From Lachnospiraceae bacterium UBA3845 (lineage in GTDB: Bacteria > Bacillota > Clostridia > Lachnospirales > Lachnospiraceae), in NCBI GenBank assembly GCA_002392705.1, contig DGHP01000159.1:1-7352 (forward strand): a stretch of 7,352 bases of DNA, in the 5' to 3' direction. Below, one piece after another: positions 1-5,674 of the stretch. Within the stretch, counting starts at the first letter, position 1. The number at the start of each line of letters is the position of its first letter. The position numbers and the translations under genes are program-made. Below the pieces are notes generated by a model. It ran no database searches. It was not told where the DNA came from and worked only from the letters and a program-made list of their open reading frames with translations.

Positions 1-545
1 GAGAAGGTCTTGATGCTCCCGTCCGGCATCGCCCCGTAGAAACCGGGAATGACCGCGTTGTCAAGATTCCTGAGCCGCTCATGAAGAACCGCGTCCGTCG
101 ATGCGGCGTCGAAATTCCCGTGAGAATCGAACAGGATCACATCCTTCGCATCGATAAAGCGAAAGCCGAGGTAATTGGCCAGGACCAGTCCGTTCAGGTA
201 CTCTCCGCGCGAAGCGGCATAATCTCTCCCCGCCCGGCGTTTAAAATAATCCCGGATGACCTCGAATTCCTCATCCAGGCTGAAATTCAGCTCAAGCCCC
301 TCTATGATCTCCTGATAGCGGGCCCGGATCGCGTCCAGCTTATCGTCTATGGCTTCCCCCGCCGCAGCGGCGTCATAGCATCTGTAAAGCATGTCCGTAA
401 CCTTCGTATCATCGGAAAACCTGCGTCCCGGAGCAGACGGGACCACATACCTGCGGTCCGGGTCCTCATGGATGATCGCTCCCACTTTGGCCATCTGCTT
501 CGCGCTGGCGAGTGAACTACCGCCGAATTTAACCACCTTTATCAT
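1..545 (-). CDS. lysC: Aspartate kinase (aspartokinase), C-terminus beyond window
   Basis: Phosphorylates L-aspartate with ATP to give 4-phospho-L-aspartate, the cytoplasmic entry step to lysine, diaminopimelate, threonine and methionine. The 181 visible codons cover part of the amino-acid-kinase domain. Seen: the nucleotide-binding KFGGSS motif at residues 6-11, VPSAPG followed by SDDTKVTD at about 35-51, SRGEYLN at 112-118 (its Glu matches the conserved aspartate-binding region of the family), and VIPGFYG at 165-171. The ATG start is supported by an AGAGGAG ribosome site 10 nt upstream and by the kinase motif beginning at residue 6. The C-terminal regulatory ACT domains lie off the left edge, so feedback specificity cannot be judged. 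It lies 77 bp downstream of dapB in the same direction, which fits a shared lysine/DAP transcript. The family call is secure. That this is a monofunctional enzyme and not a fusion with homoserine dehydrogenase is inferred from the clostridial-type N-terminus. Confidence 0.96.
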   Translation of the reverse strand, partial: MIKVVKFGGSSLASAKQMAKVGAIIHEDPDRRYVVPSAPGRRFSDDTKVTDMLYRCYDAAAAGEAIDDKLDAIRARYQEIIEGLELNFSLDEEFEVIRDYFKRRAGRDYAASRGEYLNGLVLANYLGFRFIDAKDVILFDSHGNFDAASTDAVLHERLRNLDNAVIPGFYGAMPDGSIKTF

Positions 546-555
546 TTGAAAAAGT

Positions 556-562
556 CTCCTCT
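556..562 (-). promoter_or_regulatory. Ribosome binding site of lysC
   Basis: AGAGGAG read on the minus strand, 10 nt before the lysC ATG. It supports the chosen start, which also places KFGGSS at the expected distance from the N-terminus. Confidence 0.75.
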
Positions 563-564
563 GA

Positions 565-579
565 CTGCCCTGAAGGCAG
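565..579 (-). other. Small stem-loop in the dapB-lysC gap
   Basis: CTGCC and GGCAG form a 5 bp stem around a 5-nt loop, just upstream of the lysC ribosome site. There is no T-run after it, so it is not an intrinsic terminator. The stem is short enough to be chance; no function is claimed. Confidence 0.3.
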
Positions 580-622
580 CTCACACCTGTCCGGCCGTCC
601 TGCGCAAACCGCGGACGAAGCT

Positions 623-1381
623 TCAGTTCCCGATCACATCAGACATGCTGTAGAAGCCCGGCTTCTTCCCTGCCAGGAACTTCGCGGCAGACACGGCCCC
701 CTTTGCGAATATGGACCTGGAATAAGCGATATGCTTCAGCTCAATCACCTCGTCGGTCCCTGCGAAGATCACTTCATGCGTTCCGGGAATCGTCCCTCCG
801 CGGACAGCACAGATGCCGATCTCCTTCGGATCTCTCTTCTCAGTGCGCATATGTCTGTCATAGACATAATTGAAGGCTTTGTCAAGTCCTTCATTGATAC
901 TGTCCGCCAGAGCGAGGGCTGTTCCGCTCGGCGCGTCCTTCTTCTGATTGTGATGCTGCTCGACAATCTCAATATCGTATCCGGCCGGCGAGAGGATCTG
1001 TGCCGCCTCCCTGACCAGCTTCAGCAGAAGATTCACGCCCAGGGACATGTTCGCGGACCTGAGAACGGCGATCTTTTCAGACTCTGCATCAAGACGGCCG
1101 ATCTGCTCTTCGGAAAGCCCCGTCGTGCACATCACAACAGGAAGCGACCTGGCCGCCGCGTAATCCATCAGGGAATCAAAGGCTTTGGGCGAACTGAAAT
1201 CCACGATCACGTCCGCTTCCTCCGTGACGGCCGGAAAGCTGTCATAGACCGGATAATCTCCGCTGCCTTCCCCGACCACGTCCACGCCGGCGCAGATCGT
1301 GATCTCTTCATCTTCGCGGACAAGCTCCGTGATCACCTTTCCCATACGGCCGTTGCAGCCGCTCAGAATCATCTTTACCAT
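623..1381 (-). CDS. dapB: 4-hydroxy-tetrahydrodipicolinate reductase
   Basis: Reduces 4-hydroxy-tetrahydrodipicolinate (the DapA product) to tetrahydrodipicolinate with NAD(P)H, in the cytoplasm, for diaminopimelate and lysine synthesis. The protein has 252 residues, the normal family length. Seen: the dinucleotide-binding GCNGRMG at 8-14, VDFSSP at 60-65, CTTGLS at 85-90, SANMSLGVN at 109-117, and the DapB signature EQHHNQKKDAPSGTA at 141-155. In that signature His143 and Lys147 match the catalytic His159/Lys163 of the E. coli enzyme. GGTIPGTHEV follows at 195-204. The ATG before VKMILSG is chosen because GGGAG lies 6 nt upstream and the fold starts immediately. The frame is open for 11 more codons upstream, but that extension runs through a perfect DNA dyad and has no family similarity that I recognise. 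It lies 139 bp downstream of dapA, and lysC follows after 77 bp. Confidence 0.97.
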   Translation of the reverse strand: MVKMILSGCNGRMGKVITELVREDEEITICAGVDVVGEGSGDYPVYDSFPAVTEEADVIVDFSSPKAFDSLMDYAAARSLPVVMCTTGLSEEQIGRLDAESEKIAVLRSANMSLGVNLLLKLVREAAQILSPAGYDIEIVEQHHNQKKDAPSGTALALADSINEGLDKAFNYVYDRHMRTEKRDPKEIGICAVRGGTIPGTHEVIFAGTDEVIELKHIAYSRSIFAKGAVSAAKFLAGKKPGFYSMSDVIGN

Positions 1382-1387
1382 ATCTGT

Positions 1388-1392
1388 CTCCC
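1388..1392 (-). promoter_or_regulatory. Ribosome binding site deciding the dapB start
   Basis: GGGAG on the minus strand, 6 nt before the ATG at 1381. It favours the 252-residue DapB over an in-frame start 11 codons further upstream (1414), whose upstream sequence is a GC-rich inverted repeat with no clear ribosome site. Confidence 0.75.
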
Positions 1393-1405
1393 TATATTTT
1401 ATCAT

Positions 1406-1426
1406 CAGGAACATCAGATGTTCCTG
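1406..1426. promoter_or_regulatory. Perfect 21-bp dyad upstream of dapB (putative operator)
   Basis: Arms CAGGAACATC and GATGTTCCTG flank a single central A, a perfect 10+1+10 inverted repeat centred on 1416. It lies 24 bp upstream of the dapB ATG and 13 bp upstream of its ribosome site. As RNA it could form a 9 bp stem with a 3-nt loop. No T-run follows, so it is not a classical terminator. The near-uninterrupted symmetry resembles the site of a dimeric DNA-binding regulator, but no such protein is encoded in the window. The sequence symmetry is certain; the role is inference. Confidence 0.5.
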
Positions 1427-1438
1427 CGGCGCTGCCGC
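1426..1438. repeat. Short GC inverted repeat abutting the dapB dyad
   Basis: GCGGC and GCCGC flank a 3-nt spacer, giving a 5 bp stem. It shares its first base with the adjacent 21-bp dyad, and together with the next inverted repeat it makes this gap unusually structured. No function can be assigned. Confidence 0.4.
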
Positions 1439-1444
1439 TCTTCA

Positions 1445-1477
1445 GGCGGACAGACCTGCATACAGGCCGCCGGCGGC
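1445..1477. repeat. Compound GC-rich inverted repeat between dapA and dapB
   Basis: GGCGG (1445-1449) can pair with CCGCC (1467-1471), and inside it CCTG (1455-1458) pairs with CAGG (1463-1466) around CATA, leaving a one-sided 5-nt bulge. The right part is also a perfect 12-bp palindrome, GCCGCCGGCGGC, at 1466-1477, so two structures compete. No T-run is present on either strand. It could be an RNA processing or stability element, a repeated extragenic palindrome, or chance in GC-rich DNA. Confidence 0.4.
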
Positions 1478-1520
1478 TTAAGAGTAAATACTGCTTAATC
1501 AGTGTTTCCCCGCTTTTCGC

Positions 1521-2405
1521 TCAGAGAATTCCGTACGCTTCCATGGCCTTCTTCAGGCGCTCCAGGTTCTTCTCTTCCATCCCGCACATGGGTGCCCTGA
1601 GCGGTCCGACTTCCTTCCCCATCAGGTTCAGGGCCGTCTTGACCGGGATCGGGTTGACCTCGCAGAAGAGGGCGTCGATCAGGTCCAGAGCCTTAAGCTG
1701 AAGACGCGCGGCTTCCTTCACGTCCCCGTCAAACCAGGACTGGCAGATCGCGTGTGTCTGCGCGGGCGCGACATTGGAGAGCACGGAGATCACGCCCAGG
1801 CCTCCGACCGAGAGGATCGGTACGATCTGGTCGTCGTTTCCGGAATACAGTTCCAGTTTATCACCGCACAGGGCCTTGGTCCTGGCGATCTGGCTCAGGC
1901 TTCCGCTGGCCGCCTTCAGGCCGCGGATATTCTCTGTATGGTTCACGAGGTAAGCCACCGTCTCAGGCTGGATATTGCATCCGGTCCGGCTCGGCACATT
2001 ATAGAGGATCACCGGAATATGCACCGCTTCCGAGATCGCGGTATAGTGCTGAATCAGCCCCTTCTGGGTTGCCTTGTTGTAATAGGGCGTCACGCAGAGA
2101 AGGGCGTCCACGCCGTAGCTCTCCGCTTCTCTGGACATGGAGACCGCATCCCTTGTGCAGTTTGAGCCCGTTCCGGCGATGACCGGAACCCGGTGCGCCG
2201 TCTTTTCCACACAGAAACGGATCGTCTCAAGATGCTCCTCCACCGTCAGGCAGGCGGATTCACCGGTGGTCCCGCAGATGATGATGGCATCCGTACCGCC
2301 CGCAATCTGCTCTTCGATCAGTTCTTCAAGTTTGCCGTAATTCACACTCTCGTCGTCATTCATAGGCGTGACAATCGCTACGCCAGCTCCCTTAAAAATC
2401 GACAT
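1521..2405 (-). CDS. dapA: 4-hydroxy-tetrahydrodipicolinate synthase
   Basis: Condenses pyruvate with L-aspartate-4-semialdehyde to 4-hydroxy-tetrahydrodipicolinate, the committed step to diaminopimelate and lysine. It is a class I aldolase-type TIM barrel of 294 residues (E. coli DapA has 292). Seen: GTTGES at 45-50 with the active-site threonines, TPYYN at 106-110, YNVPSRTG at 135-142 with the catalytic Tyr135 and substrate-binding Arg140, and the Schiff-base Lys164 in RGLKAASGS. NPIPVK at 251-256 and the C-terminal helical region are present. The ATG is chosen for the ribosome site AAGGGGG 8 nt upstream and the family-typical opening FKGAGVAIVTP. The open frame continues upstream without family-like sequence. 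It lies 115 bp downstream of the putative peptidase gene and 139 bp upstream of dapB. The sequence alone does not show whether it is lysine-inhibited. Confidence 0.98.
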   Translation of the reverse strand: MSIFKGAGVAIVTPMNDDESVNYGKLEELIEEQIAGGTDAIIICGTTGESACLTVEEHLETIRFCVEKTAHRVPVIAGTGSNCTRDAVSMSREAESYGVDALLCVTPYYNKATQKGLIQHYTAISEAVHIPVILYNVPSRTGCNIQPETVAYLVNHTENIRGLKAASGSLSQIARTKALCGDKLELYSGNDDQIVPILSVGGLGVISVLSNVAPAQTHAICQSWFDGDVKEAARLQLKALDLIDALFCEVNPIPVKTALNLMGKEVGPLRAPMCGMEEKNLERLKKAMEAYGIL

Positions 2406-2413
2406 GTACTTTA

Positions 2414-2420
2414 CCCCCTT
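2414..2420 (-). promoter_or_regulatory. Ribosome binding site deciding the dapA start
   Basis: AAGGGGG on the minus strand, 8 nt before the ATG at 2405. It picks this start over longer in-frame extensions reaching 2546, which would overlap the end of the upstream gene and add a basic, non-conserved leader. Confidence 0.8.
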
Positions 2421-2520
2421 TTTATCTTTCCATGACAGCCCTGTACAGCCTCTTCCTCTGCCGCGCCGCTCTCTGCCTGACAGAAACGGCTTCATCTTAC
2501 TGCAAAAGTCAACCCTTTTC

Positions 2521-3471
2521 TCACCTGTACTGCGGGAGCAGCGCAATTCCGAGCTTTCTTCTCACCACCGCGAACTGATCCGCGTTGATCGCAGGCCGAA
2601 GCAGTTCATAGGCGTCCGTGATCCTGTAGCTGTAGGAGCGATTCGGATAAGAACTGCTGATCCAGGAGTGATACTCCTCATATTGCCGGATTTTCTGCGC
2701 AAAGTGTCTGTTGATCTTTTTCACGGTACGCACATATTTCTTATTGGACATGATTTTATCGTACACGTCCCTGTGGTAGACTCTCGTAAATTCAAGGTAA
2801 TTCAGAGTCCAGTAGAGAAATTCCGCGTAAGCGTTCCGGTCATTTTCCCCTTCCACGATAAAGCGGTACCAGTCATCATAGTTTTCAGCATGCTGCCGGA
2901 AATAGGGAAACAGCGAAACCGTTGTGTCCAGCCCCCAGCAGTAAGCGCCGAACTCGTTCAGAAGCCCGTATACGCCAAGCTTATTGGAGGCGGAATTGCT
3001 TCCCATAATATAAGTATTGAAACGGAAGGTCCGGTTCGACTGCGGGATCGTGGCCGCAGTCTCGCTGCTGTCGATCAGCGGCGTAAAGTGTATAACCGTC
3101 CTCTTCCCGTTTCCGATGTAGATCGCCTCAGAGCGGGCGTTCGGGATCCTGCGCCCCGTCAGTACATGAAATTCCTCATGCACCATCGTATCGATGCAGT
3201 CCGTCAGCAAATTCCCGCTGTTCCAGTATCTCAGGATCTCCTCATCGCTGCTTCCGCTGTGATTGATGATATACAGCGCGTCCGGAGAATATTCCGAAAG
3301 CAGCTGCCGGACCTTTTTCGCCGTCACATCGGCATCCTTCAGGGCACCGTCCGCATATGCGGCTGACGGAAGAGAGAATATCAGAAAAAGGGCACATGCA
3401 AAAAGAAGAAACCTCACCCTCACAGATTCAAGGCAGCATCTTTCTTTTCTTTCCAAATGTTCTGCTCGCAT
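2521..3471 (-). CDS. Putative secreted zinc metallopeptidase (HEEFH protein), uncharacterised
   Basis: I do not recognise a named family. The 316-residue product begins with a basic segment (1-20), a hydrophobic core (about 21-35) and an AYA signal-peptidase I site before Asp41, so it is probably exported. HEEFH at 98-102 matches the HExxH zinc signature of metallopeptidases. Glu173 in LLNEFGAYCWG, 71 residues after His102, could be a gluzincin-type third ligand. The mature part has only two cysteines, Cys92 and Cys178, each close to one of these motifs, so a disulfide joining the two metal-site helices is plausible. The C-terminal third is rich in Tyr and basic residues. No further membrane segment is apparent. 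The ATG is chosen because GGGGAGGAG lies 5 nt upstream; an ATG 14 codons earlier lacks this support. It sits 91 bp after atpD and 115 bp before dapA. Substrate and catalysis are unknown, and a degenerate or structural role is possible. Confidence 0.8.
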   Translation of the reverse strand: MRAEHLERKERCCLESVRVRFLLFACALFLIFSLPSAAYADGALKDADVTAKKVRQLLSEYSPDALYIINHSGSSDEEILRYWNSGNLLTDCIDTMVHEEFHVLTGRRIPNARSEAIYIGNGKRTVIHFTPLIDSSETAATIPQSNRTFRFNTYIMGSNSASNKLGVYGLLNEFGAYCWGLDTTVSLFPYFRQHAENYDDWYRFIVEGENDRNAYAEFLYWTLNYLEFTRVYHRDVYDKIMSNKKYVRTVKKINRHFAQKIRQYEEYHSWISSSYPNRSYSYRITDAYELLRPAINADQFAVVRRKLGIALLPQYR

Positions 3472-3476
3472 GTGTG

Positions 3477-3485
3477 CTCCTCCCC
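3477..3485 (-). promoter_or_regulatory. Strong ribosome binding site of the putative peptidase
   Basis: GGGGAGGAG on the minus strand ends 5 nt before the ATG at 3471 (8 nt from the GGAGG core). It selects the 316-residue form with a signal peptide over an upstream in-frame ATG at 3513. Confidence 0.8.
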
Positions 3486-3508
3486 GCTGGCCAAAGCTGT
3501 CACTGTCC

Positions 3509-3556
3509 TGCACAACAGGCCGCCGCGGCAGATCTTTCCGCCCGGCAGCCTGTGCA
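3509..3556 (-). other. Long stem-loop without T-run, between atpD and the putative peptidase gene
   Basis: On the minus-strand transcript CAGGCUGCCG (3552-3543) pairs over 10 bp with CGGCGGCCUG (3525-3516), with one G-U. Inside it, GGCGGA (3542-3537) pairs over 6 bp with UCUGCC (3532-3527) around an AAGA loop, with one G-U and a single bulged G. Four more outer pairs, UGCA with UGCA, form across a 3-nt bulge. Both wobbles become A-C mismatches in a plus-strand transcript, so the fold suits RNA made in the direction of the genes. It starts 6 bp after the atpD stop. No U-tract follows, so it is not a canonical intrinsic terminator. A 3' end-protecting, processing or attenuating structure is inference. 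Confidence 0.6.
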
Positions 3557-3562
3557 CCCGGA

Positions 3563-4264
3563 TCAGCCTGCAGAATACTTCTCTGCTTTTCTCCGGGCTC
3601 TCTTTTCTTCTTTTTCCTTGTAATGATGCTTGTCCTCGAGCATCATGTCCTTTACCTTCATAAGGCGGATCTGCGAACTGCGCTCATTCTCGTCAAGCTT
3701 CATGGTGATGAACTTGATGCTCGCTTCCATATCCGGAATCAGGACATGCTCCAGGGCATTGACACGTCTCCTGGTCTTCTCAATCTCAGCTGCCATCAGC
3801 TGGCAGGATTTCTCGGACTGGGCCAGCTTCAGCATATCCGGAAATACCTCGCTCAGGCTCCGGACAGCGCCGTCCAGATCCGCAGACGTGAATGCGAATC
3901 CGTAGGAGAACATGTCGTTGACGTCCGAAGTCCTGGTCCTGAATGTGTAGGAGGGGACCTCGACGCTCATGATATTCTTGTATGCGACCTCGAGTGAAAC
4001 CTTCTGCTTGGGCGCCATGAAAGCAACTCTCACTGCCTCATCCGACATGGCGCTCCGGGCCAGGGCGAAATTCCTGTTCGCGTTCGCGATCTCCAGCTCC
4101 ACTTTTTCACGCAGGGCCTTGTTTTCACGAACCATCTCCAGGAACTGCCGCATCAGTTCATCCCGCTTGTCCTTGAGCAGCTTATGTCCCTTTCGCGCGG
4201 TGATGAGCTTGCCCTTCAGCCGGGTAAGTTCCATTCTGGTCGGGATAATCGTTGAACCGGGCAA
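3563..4264 (-). CDS. atpD: V-type ATP synthase/ATPase subunit D (central stalk)
   Basis: Also called NtpD. Subunit D is the coiled-coil axle of the rotary V/A-type ATPase, turning inside the A3B3 head and coupling ATP chemistry to ion movement at the membrane. The product has 233 residues. Seen: the family N-terminal block PTRMELTRLKGKL at 8-20 continuing to GHKLLKDKRDEL at 26-37, a long charged helix to about 70, a middle segment, and a second long helix with RRVNALEHVLIPDM at 166-179. The C-terminus is very basic and charged. The start is TTG: an in-frame TGA at 4273-4271 blocks anything longer, and GGGGTGA provides a ribosome site 6 nt upstream. The only later ATG would cut into the conserved PTRMEL block. 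It follows atpB by 20 bp, so coupled translation is likely. Confidence 0.96.
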   Translation of the reverse strand: MPGSTIIPTRMELTRLKGKLITARKGHKLLKDKRDELMRQFLEMVRENKALREKVELEIANANRNFALARSAMSDEAVRVAFMAPKQKVSLEVAYKNIMSVEVPSYTFRTRTSDVNDMFSYGFAFTSADLDGAVRSLSEVFPDMLKLAQSEKSCQLMAAEIEKTRRRVNALEHVLIPDMEASIKFITMKLDENERSSQIRLMKVKDMMLEDKHHYKEKEEKRARRKAEKYSAG

Positions 4265-4270
4265 TGTTTT

Positions 4271-4288
4271 TCACCCCATTTCCGTCAT
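4271..4288 (-). other. Five-codon mini-ORF overlapping the atpB stop, in frame with atpD
   Basis: An ATG at 4288-4286 overlaps the atpB stop codon as ATGA. It reads MTEMG and ends at TGA 4273-4271, six nt before the TTG start of atpD and in the same frame. The GGGGTGA at its end doubles as the atpD ribosome site. Re-initiation by ribosomes ending here could serve atpD, but no ribosome site is seen for the mini-ORF itself. It may be incidental. Confidence 0.3.
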
Positions 4289-5658
4289 TGCTTATCGTAA
4301 TACTGATCCAGGAAAGCTTCCTTGATACGCTTAAGCTCTTCTCTGGGAAGGATCCTCAGAAGATCCCAGCCCAGATCCAGGGTCTCCTGGATGGACCGGT
4401 TGGTACGATACCCCTGATTGACATAACGGCTCTCGAATTCATCCGAGAACTTCGCGTAGAGCTTGTCCACATCCGTCAGTGCGGCTTCACCCAGAATAAC
4501 CATGAGTTCCTTGGCATCCTTGCCGCGCGCGTAGGCCGCGAAGAGCTGGTTCATCGTATTCGCGTGGTCCGCCCTGGTCTTTCCTTCCCCGATTCCCTTA
4601 TCTTTCAGACGGGACAGCGACGGAAGTACATCGATCGGCGGCTCCACACCCTTCCGGTAAAGGTCACGGCTCAGAATAATCTGGCCTTCCGTAATATAGC
4701 CGGTAAGGTCCGGAATCGGATGGGTCTTGTCATCTTCCGGCATGGTCAGGATCGGGATCATGGTGATGGATCCCTTCTTTCCTCTCTGCCTTCCCGCTCT
4801 CTCATACAGAGAGGCAAGGTCCGTATACATGTAGCCGGGATAACCGCGGCGTCCCGGAACCTCCTTGCGGGCCGCGGAGATCTCACGGAGAGCATCCGCG
4901 TAGTTCGTGATATCGGTCAGGATGACCAGAACATGCATCCCTTTCTCAAAGGCAAGATATTCCGCCGCCGTCAGCGCCATACGCGGAGTCGCGATACGCT
5001 CGACAGCCGGGTCATTGGCCAGGTTCATGAACAGAACCGCACGGTCGATGGCGCCTGTCTCCTTGAAGGACTCGATGAAATAGTTGGATTCCTCAAAGGT
5101 GATACCCATGGCGGCGAAGACAACCGCGAAGGGTTCCGTCGTCCCGACAACCTTCGCCTGACGGGCAATCTGCGCCGCCAGCTGGGCGTGGGGAAGACCG
5201 GATGCCGAGAAAATCGGAAGCTTCTGTCCGCGGACCAGGGTGTTCAGGCCGTCGATGGCCGAAACGCCGGTCTGAATGAACTCTTCCGGGTAGGAGCGGG
5301 CTGCCGGATTCATGGGCAGGCCGTTGATGTCCCGTCTCTCGTCCGGAAGGATCTCCGGTCCGTCGTCGATCGGGCGGCCAAGTCCGTCAAAGACACGTGA
5401 AAGCATATCTTCCGACACGCCAAGCTCCATGGATCTTCCAAGGAAACGGACCTTGGAGGAATCCAGGTTGATTCCTGTGGAACTCTCGAAAAGCTGGACC
5501 AGGGCGTTGCCCCCGTCGATCTCAAGAACACGGCAGCGGCGCTTCTCACCGCTGGCAAGCTCGATCTCGCCCAGCTCGTCGTAAGCGACACCTTCGACGC
5601 CGCGCACCATCATAAGAGGGCCGGCAACTTCCTGAATTGTTCTGTATTCTTTTGCCAT
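4285..5658 (-). CDS. atpB: V-type ATP synthase/ATPase subunit B (non-catalytic)
   Basis: Also called NtpB. Subunit B alternates with A in the A3B3 head of the rotary V/A-type ATPase and forms the regulatory, non-catalytic side of the nucleotide sites. The product has 457 residues, full length for the family. Seen: the N-terminal barrel with EVAGPLMMV at 10-18, [13 protein letters not shown] at 89-101, and [19 protein letters not shown] at 150-168, which occupies the P-loop position but lacks the GxxxxGKT motif, as expected for [14 protein letters not shown] at 249-261 and the ATPase alpha/beta signature PSLSRL at 346-351 follow; Arg350 is the likely arginine finger. The ATG has AAGGGGG 9 nt upstream, which overlaps the TAA of atpA, so the two genes (14 bp apart) are probably translationally coupled. 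atpD follows 20 bp on. Whether the enzyme moves protons or sodium cannot be told without the membrane subunits. Confidence 0.98.
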   Translation of the reverse strand: MAKEYRTIQEVAGPLMMVRGVEGVAYDELGEIELASGEKRRCRVLEIDGGNALVQLFESSTGINLDSSKVRFLGRSMELGVSEDMLSRVFDGLGRPIDDGPEILPDERRDINGLPMNPAARSYPEEFIQTGVSAIDGLNTLVRGQKLPIFSASGLPHAQLAAQIARQAKVVGTTEPFAVVFAAMGITFEESNYFIESFKETGAIDRAVLFMNLANDPAVERIATPRMALTAAEYLAFEKGMHVLVILTDITNYADALREISAARKEVPGRRGYPGYMYTDLASLYERAGRQRGKKGSITMIPILTMPEDDKTHPIPDLTGYITEGQIILSRDLYRKGVEPPIDVLPSLSRLKDKGIGEGKTRADHANTMNQLFAAYARGKDAKELMVILGEAALTDVDKLYAKFSDEFESRYVNQGYRTNRSIQETLDLGWDLLRILPREELKRIKEAFLDQYYDKQ

Positions 5659-5667
5659 TCTTCCTGT

Positions 5668-5674
5668 CCCCCTT
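5668..5674 (-). promoter_or_regulatory. Ribosome binding site of atpB overlapping the atpA stop
   Basis: AAGGGGG on the minus strand, 9 nt before the atpB ATG. Its first two bases are the last two of the atpA stop codon TAA, so ribosomes finishing atpA sit on this site. This fits coupled synthesis of the equimolar A and B subunits. Confidence 0.75.

Noticed and set aside
1397..1402. TAAAAT on the minus strand as a -10 box for dapB
   Set aside because: No good -35 lies at the right distance, and a start from it would fall within the dapB ribosome site, leaving almost no leader.
731..1498. Plus-strand open frame of 255 codons
   Set aside because: It is antisense to dapB, whose signature motifs leave no doubt about the coding strand.
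1382..1520. Lysine riboswitch or T-box leader before dapB
   Set aside because: The gap is too short for a full lysine riboswitch and lacks the conserved T-box sequence and a terminator stem with T-run.
2507..2512. TTGACT on the minus strand as a -35 box for dapA
   Set aside because: No acceptable -10 hexamer lies 16-18 bp downstream; TAAGAT follows after only 7 bp.
2368..3366. Plus-strand open frame of 332 codons
   Set aside because: It is antisense to the HEEFH protein and the start of dapA; the minus frame has a signal peptide, motif and strong ribosome site, while this frame shows no family features.
4271..4273. TGA read-through (recoding) joining the mini-ORF to atpD
   Set aside because: Family D proteins need no such extension before PTRMEL, and a good ribosome site serves the TTG start directly.
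5187..5211. Loss of the P-loop in atpB as a sign of a broken gene
   Set aside because: B subunits of V/A-type ATPases normally carry SASGLPH-type sequence here in place of GxxxxGKT.
4252..5400. Plus-strand open frame of 382 codons
   Set aside because: It lies antisense to the clearly real atpB, is Arg/Gly/His/Asp-rich with no recognisable domain, and arises from GC-rich third positions of the other strand.
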